DNA of 54,481 bases from a virus. Shown here one piece after another: positions 49,709-54,481 of this stretch. The position numbers and the translations under genes were made by a program. The notes beneath the pieces were generated by a model. That model ran no database searches, had not been told where the DNA came from, and worked only from the letters and a program-made list of their open reading frames with translations. Each line of letters begins with the position of its first letter. Position 1 is the first letter of the stretch. The DNA lies in the IMG/VR virus record IMGVR_UViG_3300046809_000312, positions 1-54,481 of that record. One strand, 5' to 3'.

Positions 49709-49920
49709 CCCCGTACGACTACGACAACTTTGCCGACCTCGACGAGGACGACATCGAGCGCCTGGAAGGACTCAGCGACGAGCAACTCGCCGCCGCAATC
49801 GAGGCGCTGCACGGCCCGCCGCAGCGCGACGACCCGCTCGACGTGTACGCGACGCCCGTCACCCGCAAGCGCAAGCCGTCCGGCGAGGGCCGCGAGTTGC
49901 ACGACCTGCCGCCCTTGTAG
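49705..49920 (+). CDS. Small acidic early protein
   Basis: A 71-aa product, ATG 49705. An acidic helical first half (DYDNFADLDEDDIERLEGLS) and a basic tail (VTRKRKPSGEGREL). Overlaps its upstream neighbour. No motif recognised. Confidence 0.58.
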   Translation: MTPYDYDNFADLDEDDIERLEGLSDEQLAAAIEALHGPPQRDDPLDVYATPVTRKRKPSGEGRELHDLPPL

Positions 49921-49954
49921 TCCCGCCCGTCATCCACAGATTGTGAGGAAACTT

Positions 49955-50335
49955 GTGGACAACTCGACCCCTGGGAAAAGCCCAACGCCCGAGGCGTATC
50001 AAGCGGCATGCGATGCGCTATGGGTGCACCGTGACCGCGCCAACGCGTACGAGGCCGGCCTCGACGCGATCCGTGCGTGGCGGCACAAGCTGCCGCACAC
50101 CGCGGCGGCGGCCGAGTTCGCCGGCCTCGACACGATCCTCGACGCCCTCGTCGGATCCGCCTCGACGCCGCTGCACGTCCTGCGTAAGCCGGCGAGCCTG
50201 CAGGAAGCGGTCGGCGCGCACCGCGCCGTCATGCGCGAACGCAATGCGGCGCTCGCAGCTACGCGGGCCGTGTGGGACTCGATCGAGGCTGCCGCGATGC
50301 GCCATATCGACCGGCACATGTCGGGCGGTCAGTGA
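49955..50335 (+). CDS. Helical early protein
   Basis: A 126-aa product; GTG 49955 is preferred because GAGGAAACTT lies just before it (GTG 49943 is also in frame). All-helical with WVHRDRANAYEAGLDAIRAW and LQEAVGAHRAVMRERNAALA. Unknown function. One-base overlap with the next ATG. Confidence 0.6.
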   Translation: MDNSTPGKSPTPEAYQAACDALWVHRDRANAYEAGLDAIRAWRHKLPHTAAAAEFAGLDTILDALVGSASTPLHVLRKPASLQEAVGAHRAVMRERNAALAATRAVWDSIEAAAMRHIDRHMSGGQ

Positions 50336-50574
50336 TGGCCGCTGACAACAGGGCGTTCGAGGCACTCGCCGTACGGCTGCAGCTCGCAAGCGACCCCGGC
50401 TCGGTCGACATGCTGCTCGACACGTGGCTCGACTACCGCGACCGGGCGACCGAATGGGACGCCCGGCGATGGGGGTTCGATCCCGACCGTTGGTTCGAGC
50501 ACGAGCGCGCCGAACTCGCAAGACGCGCCCGGCTGTACGTCGGACCGCCGCCGATGGATGACGACGAGAGCTGA
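50335..50574 (+). CDS. Small early protein
   Basis: A 79-aa product, ATG 50335. Helical, Trp- and Arg-rich (DTWLDYRDRATEWDARRWGF; WFEHERAELARRARLYVGP). It ends the run of overlapping early genes; a hairpin follows. Confidence 0.58.
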   Translation: MAADNRAFEALAVRLQLASDPGSVDMLLDTWLDYRDRATEWDARRWGFDPDRWFEHERAELARRARLYVGPPPMDDDES

Positions 50575-50582
50575 CACGACGG

Positions 50583-50618
50583 CGGGGCGCCCCAAGCCGG
50601 CAAGCACCGGGCGCCCCG
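50583..50618 (+). terminator. Terminator of the early operon
   Basis: A perfect 10-bp stem CGGGGCGCCC/GGGCGCCCCG with a 16-nt loop, followed by TTCCCCTT. Confidence 0.65.
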
Positions 50619-50673
50619 TTCCCCTTCGCGGTGTGATCAGCCTACGCCCCACGCACCACCAGGAGCGCTCACC

Positions 50674-51585
50674 ATGCAGCACACCGCCCGCACCCGAACC
50701 GTCCGCGACGATCTGCAGACCCTCGTCGATCACTGGGCCCACCTGCGCGCCCTGATCGACACCTCGCAGACCTCGGACACGTGGCCGCCCGCCATGGGTC
50801 ACGCCGAGTACCTGCGCGCCCTCGACGACCACGACGCCGCCGAGGTGTCAGCCGAGCAGCAGCTCGCCGCAGCGATCGCGCACGCCCTCGATCACCCGCA
50901 GCAACTCGTCACCATCCGGCACCCAAGCGGCCAGCTCTACTACCGGTGCGCGCACTGCACCCACGTTGGCGAGGGGCTGCCGCACCCGGTGCGCGAGGAC
51001 CGAGACCCGACGCAGCTCGGCGAGCGTCCGGTGCCGCTGCGCCTGCACGTCGCCGACGCGAGTCGTGCGATCGAGATCGCGATCTGTGGGCTCGCTGACT
51101 CGATCGCGGCCCGCGACGCCCTCGACCCCGCGGACTGGCACGGCCGGGACCGGGCGCAGCGCACCGTGCCGACCGCGGCCCGGTGGCTGCTTTCTCGGGT
51201 GACCGACAAACCGTGCTGCCCGACGCACGACGCCGAACAGGATCGGATCGCCCGGTTCGCGCGCGAAGCGGCCGACCGGCTCGACCGTGTCGTCGGGCTG
51301 CGGCGCGCGGCCGCGATCCTGCCGACGCCGTGCCCGTGGTGCGACGGCGATCTGATCGCGCACACCGAGGGCGACGCGATCACGCGCGTCACATGCGGTA
51401 CGGGCCTGGTCGACTGCGACGCCCCGGTGCCGTTCGACGTCGACCTGCGGGCGCGCGCGTGGTCGACGCCCGAGCAACTCGCCGCCCTGCAGCGTGAGAT
51501 CAGCGAGGCGGCGCGGCGCCGGAAGCGGGCCGAGGCGCGGGCGCGGCAGCGAGCAGCGGCTCGCGCTCGGCAGGCAGCCGCATAG
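50674..51585 (+). CDS. Zinc-finger hypothetical protein, plasmid/phage type
   Basis: A 303-aa product, ATG 50674 after AGGAGCGCTCACC. Features: YYRCAHCTHVGEG, then DKPCCPTHDAEQDR, and CPWCDGDLIAHTEGDAITRVTC as a CxxC...C zinc ribbon. The C-terminal helix is very basic (RRRKRAEARARQRAAARARQ). Such proteins are frequent in Streptomyces plasmids and phages; they probably bind nucleic acid. It lies between the early operon and the transfer module and could belong to either. Confidence 0.62.
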   Translation: MQHTARTRTVRDDLQTLVDHWAHLRALIDTSQTSDTWPPAMGHAEYLRALDDHDAAEVSAEQQLAAAIAHALDHPQQLVTIRHPSGQLYYRCAHCTHVGEGLPHPVREDRDPTQLGERPVPLRLHVADASRAIEIAICGLADSIAARDALDPADWHGRDRAQRTVPTAARWLLSRVTDKPCCPTHDAEQDRIARFAREAADRLDRVVGLRRAAAILPTPCPWCDGDLIAHTEGDAITRVTCGTGLVDCDAPVPFDVDLRARAWSTPEQLAALQREISEAARRRKRAEARARQRAAARARQAAA

Positions 51586-51607
51586 CCGCTTGCCCGGACA
51601 CAACGGC

Positions 51608-51638
51608 GCCCCCGATCGCGATCGTCGCGGTCGGGGGC
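51608..51638. terminator. Terminator between convergent genes
   Basis: GCCCCCGA/TCGGGGGC arms around a 15-nt loop, placed between the rightward gene ending at 51585 and the leftward regulator ending at 51660, so it may serve both. Confidence 0.6.
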
Positions 51639-51659
51639 TCGTCGTTGGCAGGCGGTCGG

Positions 51660-51932
51660 CTACTGCTCGTCGCTCTGTAGGTCGGTGCGGGCGCCCGGCT
51701 GCAGCGGACGCGCATCCCAGTAGCGGCGCATTTCGTCGAGGTCCCATTCGTCACGGGTGCTGCCGGGGCGGCGGCGCGGCTGCGGGAAGTCGTCATGCGT
51801 GCGTCGCCAGTTGTGCACGGTCTGGCGCGATACGCCGAGTTCGGCGGCGACTTCCAACATGTTCCCCAACCTCGGTTCCCCCTCGCCCGCGTCCCCTGTC
51901 CGCGGATCTTCCCGCTCTGGCATGGCGCTCAT
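51660..51932 (-). CDS. MerR/AlpA-like HTH regulator of the transfer module
   Basis: A 90-aa minus-strand protein, ATG 51932 (or the internal Met at 51923). The helix-turn-helix is clear: MLEVAAELGVSRQTVHNWRR, followed by the MerR/AlpA-type wing and the WDLDEMRRYW helix. The family includes excisionases and small repressors. It is divergent from the DUF2637 gene across a promoter that overlaps an 8-bp inverted repeat, which suggests control of the transfer operon; use as an excisionase is the other option. Confidence 0.72.
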   Translation of the reverse strand: MSAMPEREDPRTGDAGEGEPRLGNMLEVAAELGVSRQTVHNWRRTHDDFPQPRRRPGSTRDEWDLDEMRRYWDARPLQPGARTDLQSDEQ

Positions 51933-51947
51933 CCTGCCCTAACCTTG

Positions 51948-51986
51948 TTGACACTGTAAAGCAGGTTCACCTACCTTCGAACCTGC
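51948..51986 (+). promoter_or_regulatory. Promoter and operator of the transfer module
   Basis: TTGACA (51948-51953) and TACCTT (51972-51977) with 18-bp spacing form a near-consensus promoter pointing at the DUF2637 gene. The inverted repeat GCAGGTTC (51961-51968)/GAACCTGC (51979-51986) brackets the -10 element, a natural binding site for the divergent regulator. Remaining DNA to 52070 is leader. Confidence 0.68.
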
Positions 51987-52070
51987 ACAACGGAATGCCC
52001 CGGCCGGCGCCGCGAACGCCACATGGTCGGGGCGGACCGTGCCCCCAACCGTCAAGCAGAGGGCCGATCC

Positions 52071-53327
52071 GTGGCTGATAGTAACGGCGAGCGTCACACC
52101 GAACCCGAGCGTGACCGACCGCAGCTCACCGCGCTGCAGCGCAGGCTCGTCGCAGGCGTTGCCCTCGGCGCTGCCGTGATCTCCCTGATCGGGTTCATCG
52201 GTTCGTACGCCGCGGTTCGCACCCTCGCGGAAGCGAAGCGCTTCGGGGCGTTCGCACTGCTCTTCCCGATCGGTCTCGACGCCGGGATTCTCGTGCTGCT
52301 CGCCCTCGACATGTTGCTCACATGGCTGCGTATGCCGCTCGGGCTGCTGCGCCAAACCGCGTGGCTGCTCACCGCGGCGACGATCGCGTTCAACGGCGCG
52401 GCCGCGTGGCCCGATCCGATCGGCGTCGGCATGCACGCCGTGATCCCGGTTCTGTTCGTGGTCGTCGTCGAGGCGGCTAGGCACGCGATCGGGATCGCCG
52501 CGGACATCAGCGCCGCGAAGCACATGGAATCGGTACGCCTGTCGCGATGGCTGCTCGACCCGATCTCGACGTTCCGTCTGTGGCGGCGTATGAAGCTGTG
52601 GGAACTGCGGTCGTACGAGCAAGTGATCGCCCTCGAACAAGAGCGGCTGACCGAGCGCGCTCGGCTGCGGCACCGGTACGGGCGCAGGTGGCGCTCGAAG
52701 GCACCGTTCGAGGCCGTGCTCGCGCTGCGGCTCACCCGGTACGGGCGCCCCCTCGCCCCGGTCGTCGTCACCACCGCCCCGCCCGCCCCGCTGCCCGAGG
52801 CCGCGTACGAGGGCGGCTACGCCCCGGCATGGGACGAGGGCGCCTCAATGTTCGCCCCCGCCCCGCAGGGTGCCCTCGTGCTACTCGCCCCGCCCTCAAC
52901 CACCCCCGAACAGAGCGCCCCGCAGCGCCCCGCCCCCGGCGTCGAGGGCGCCCCGGTCGAGCCCGCCCCGCCGAACGAGGGCGCCCCCGAACGCCCCGCC
53001 CCGGAACCCGAGGGCACCCTGCGGGCAGACGAGGGCGACGACCAGGGCGCCCCGGAGCGCCCCGCCGACGAGGACGAGACGCCCCGTGATGAGCAGCGTC
53101 CGCCGACCCGTGACGAGGTGAAGCGGAAGATCCGGGCGCTGTACGCCGAACTGAACGGCCGGCCCGGCGAGGGCGTGATCGTCAAGCTGCTCGAAGCCGA
53201 GGCCGAGCACGGCTACCCCTACACCTCCCGCCGGCACGCGCAGAAGCTGCGCGACGAGGTCGAGACGGCCGACCCGCGGCTGCTCGAACTCGGCTCGACG
53301 AACGTCCGCGCATTCACCGGTTCCTAG
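52071..53327 (+). CDS. DUF2637-type multi-pass membrane protein with coiled/disordered tail
   Basis: A 418-aa protein, GTG 52071. Four hydrophobic segments lie within about 25-150 (AGVALGAAVISLIGFIGSYA; FGAFALLFPIGLDAGILVLL; LLTAATIAFNGAAAW; HAVIPVLFVVVVEAARHAIG), the DUF2637 pattern. A basic helical region and a Pro/Ala/Glu-rich linker (about 240-345) follow, then a C-terminal wHTH-like domain (TRDEVKRKIRALYAELNGRP; TSRRHAQKLRDEV). DUF2637 proteins accompany tra/spd genes in many Streptomyces plasmids and AICEs. Probably a membrane scaffold or DNA-linked partner of the translocase. Confidence 0.82.
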   Translation: MADSNGERHTEPERDRPQLTALQRRLVAGVALGAAVISLIGFIGSYAAVRTLAEAKRFGAFALLFPIGLDAGILVLLALDMLLTWLRMPLGLLRQTAWLLTAATIAFNGAAAWPDPIGVGMHAVIPVLFVVVVEAARHAIGIAADISAAKHMESVRLSRWLLDPISTFRLWRRMKLWELRSYEQVIALEQERLTERARLRHRYGRRWRSKAPFEAVLALRLTRYGRPLAPVVVTTAPPAPLPEAAYEGGYAPAWDEGASMFAPAPQGALVLLAPPSTTPEQSAPQRPAPGVEGAPVEPAPPNEGAPERPAPEPEGTLRADEGDDQGAPERPADEDETPRDEQRPPTRDEVKRKIRALYAELNGRPGEGVIVKLLEAEAEHGYPYTSRRHAQKLRDEVETADPRLLELGSTNVRAFTGS

Positions 53328-53341
53328 GAAGGACACACCCC

Positions 53342-53491
53342 ATGACCACGCCCAAGCGCGCATCTCGGGTCCGTATCAACCTGCTCGGCAGGCGCGGCGA
53401 GCAGCCGCTCAACCCGCCGCCCGACGAGCCCGTCGGCCCGCCCGCCTCGCGTGTCCGGATCAACCTCACCGGCAAGCGCCGAACCGGCTGA
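53342..53491 (+). CDS. 49-aa protein with duplicated RVRINL motif
   Basis: ATG 53342 with GGAAGGACACACCCC upstream. The product contains the same basic motif twice: ASRVRINLLGRRGE at residues 7-20 and ASRVRINLTGKRRTG at 35-49, separated by a Pro-rich spacer. An internally duplicated tiny basic protein between two transfer genes may be nucleic-acid binding. I know no family for it. Confidence 0.6.
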   Translation: MTTPKRASRVRINLLGRRGEQPLNPPPDEPVGPPASRVRINLTGKRRTG

Positions 53492-53500
53492 CGTCACCCC

Positions 53501-53603
53501 GTCTGTGACTACGACTGCAGTCACAGACGCAACCTGACCCCCTCTCACCAGCGCATAGGCGCACAGGGACACACCCGCGCACGACCTACGACTGCAGTCG
53601 CAG
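53501..53603. promoter_or_regulatory. Paired operator-like sites before the Arg-rich membrane protein
   Basis: A 28-base inverted repeat at 53501-53528 has arms GTCTGTGACT/AGTCACAGAC. The element CTACGACTGCAGTCACAG (53509) recurs with one change as CTACGACTGCAGTCGCAG (53586-53603), ending 16 bases before the GTG start at 53620. The shared centre CGACTGCAGTCG is palindromic. Two such sites in front of a transfer gene recall kor-type repression in Streptomyces plasmids. Confidence 0.68.
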
Positions 53604-53619
53604 TGAAGGAGACAGACCG

Positions 53620-54481
53620 GTGTCCGACACCGCAGCACCGCCCGCAGTGACCGAGGCCGCGCCCACACCACCCGACCCGGCGGCCGCCGCGCCGCCGCCC
53701 GCACCCGTACCTGCCCCGCACCCCGCCGAGGCCGAGCCGAAGCAGCGCACCCCGCGCCGCCGCGGCGTACCGATCGAGCCGCTCGTCATCGGCGCCGGAA
53801 ACGGCACGGCGGTCATGGCGACCGCCGCCTATCAAGTGGCCGGACCGATGGGGATCGCCGCGGCCGCAGGAACCGCCGCCGCCCTGACAGTCGGCGGGAT
53901 CCTGCAGCGTCGCCGCACGGTTCGTACCCGCACAACGACCGGGGCGGGGCGCACGCGGGGCGGGGCGGCCGCCGCGAACCGAGGGCGGACTCGGGGCGGG
54001 GCGTCCGGCAGAGCGTCGGGGCGGGGCGGATCGGGGCGGGGCGGGTCCGGCCGCCGGGGCGGCGCCCTCGGGGCGGGCTCGGGGGCGGGTCGTACCCGGC
54101 GGGGCGCCCTCGGCCCGCTCGACGGCCGCGGGGCGGGGCGGCTCAAAACGCCCCAAACGCCCACGCCCACGGGCGCGGGCAGGCACCGCCGCCCCGGCAA
54201 GCACAAGAGCACGCCCTCGACCAGGACGCGCACGCCCCGCATCCGAAACCGGCTCGGCATGGTGCGCCCCGCCGCGAGCGCCGCCCGCCGCGGCATGGCC
54301 AACACAGGGCGCGCGCTGCGATCCACGGGGCGCGGCGTCGCGCGCACCGCACGCGGCATCGGTCACATGGGGCGCTTTGCTGCCGCCCCTGCTCGCGCAC
54401 TGTGGCGCAGGACCGAGGCGGCGCGACGAGCTGCTGCTCGCCGAGTCGTGCGCGCCCCGGGCGCGGTCTGGGGTATCGCCC
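53620..54481 (+). CDS. Arg-rich membrane protein of the transfer module, N-terminal part (continues at base 1)
   Basis: GTG 53620 follows GAAGGAGACAGACC. The frame runs to the end of the window and continues in frame at bases 1-760 on a circle of 54,323 bp (487 aa). The N-terminal 45 residues are Pro/Ala-rich. Residues about 60-105 form two hydrophobic segments (LVIGAGNGTAVMATAAY; MGIAAAAGTAAALTVGGIL). Then comes a long Gly/Arg region with RGG-like repeats (to about 200), followed by Arg-rich helices. The last part of the window (54450-54481) differs from its copy at the start. Position before the translocase gene implies a partner role. Confidence 0.75.
   Translation, partial: MSDTAAPPAVTEAAPTPPDPAAAAPPPAPVPAPHPAEAEPKQRTPRRRGVPIEPLVIGAGNGTAVMATAAYQVAGPMGIAAAAGTAAALTVGGILQRRRTVRTRTTTGAGRTRGGAAAANRGRTRGGASGRASGRGGSGRGGSGRRGGALGAGSGAGRTRRGALGPLDGRGAGRLKTPQTPTPTGAGRHRRPGKHKSTPSTRTRTPRIRNRLGMVRPAASAARRGMANTGRALRSTGRGVARTARGIGHMGRFAAAPARALWRRTEAARRAAARRVVRAPGAVWGIA
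54159..54180. repeat. Dispersed palindromic repeat, copy 5
   Basis: GCCCACGCCCACGGGCGCGGGC, identical in core to copy 4, read as PTPTGAG inside the Gly/Arg-rich region of the membrane protein. Confidence 0.75.
54324..54481. repeat. Terminal overlap, right copy
   Basis: Matches bases 1-158 with four differences, all in the last 32 bases (54450, 54457, 54473, 54476). Three of them change the protein (A to P, D to G, S to I). Treated as assembly overlap of a circular sequence. Confidence 0.85.

Overview
The window is a complete or nearly complete temperate siphovirus-type genome from a high-GC actinomycete, most likely a Streptomyces host. GC is high, GTG starts are frequent, genes are packed with ATGA and GTGA overlaps, and the structural proteins belong to well-known actinophage families. 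The last 158 bases (54324-54481) repeat bases 1-158, exactly over the first 126. One reading frame runs across the join: a gene starting at 53620 continues in frame into base 1 and ends at 760. I therefore read the window as a circular map of about 54,323 bp opened inside that gene.

Layout in circular order. (i) 51660-3894, across the join: a module resembling Streptomyces conjugative plasmids and AICEs. It holds a divergent small HTH regulator, a DUF2637-type multi-pass membrane protein, a short duplicated-motif protein, a 487-aa Arg-rich membrane protein, an FtsK/TraB-type DNA translocase and three small membrane or accessory proteins, with palindromic operator-like sites ahead of the key genes. 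(ii) 4018-8001: low-GC cargo genes, an origin-like non-coding segment, an HNH protein and a small primase-polymerase-like protein. (iii) 8234-28698: packaging, head and tail genes in standard order (TerS, TerL, portal, MuF-like, scaffold, decoration, capsid, connectors, tail tube, frameshifted chaperones, tape measure, Dit/Gp37-type tail proteins, beta-helix spike, CHAP protein). A reverse-strand membrane-protein gene sits between terminase and portal. (iv) 28784-31315: CHAP endolysin, holin-like and coiled-coil membrane proteins, and a collagen-like protein. (v) 31459-34954: an XRE-TPR regulator with a primase-polymerase-like protein and three unknowns. (vi) 35257-37934: attP carrying the 3' end of a tRNA gene, a tyrosine integrase and divergent regulators sharing a CCACGATCGTGG operator. 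(vii) 37837-51585: the early region. It encodes many small proteins, a Cas4/RecB-like nuclease, a phiC31 gp3-like protein, a DnaQ-like exonuclease, a RuvC-like resolvase, a C5 DNA methyltransferase, a replication initiator with an origin inside its gene, and a putative helicase loader.

How it should work (inference): the integrase recombines attP with a host tRNA gene, probably Arg(UCU)-like. The 36920-37934 regulators acting on shared operators set lysogeny against induction. After excision the initiator and loader recruit the host replisome, since no replicative polymerase or helicase is encoded. DNA is packaged by TerS/TerL, and lysis is by the endolysin and membrane proteins. What stands out is the apparently intact TraB/Spd-like DNA-transfer module inside a full virion genome, which suggests an element able to spread both as a phage and by TraB-type mycelial DNA transfer, or a phage that has reused that translocase.
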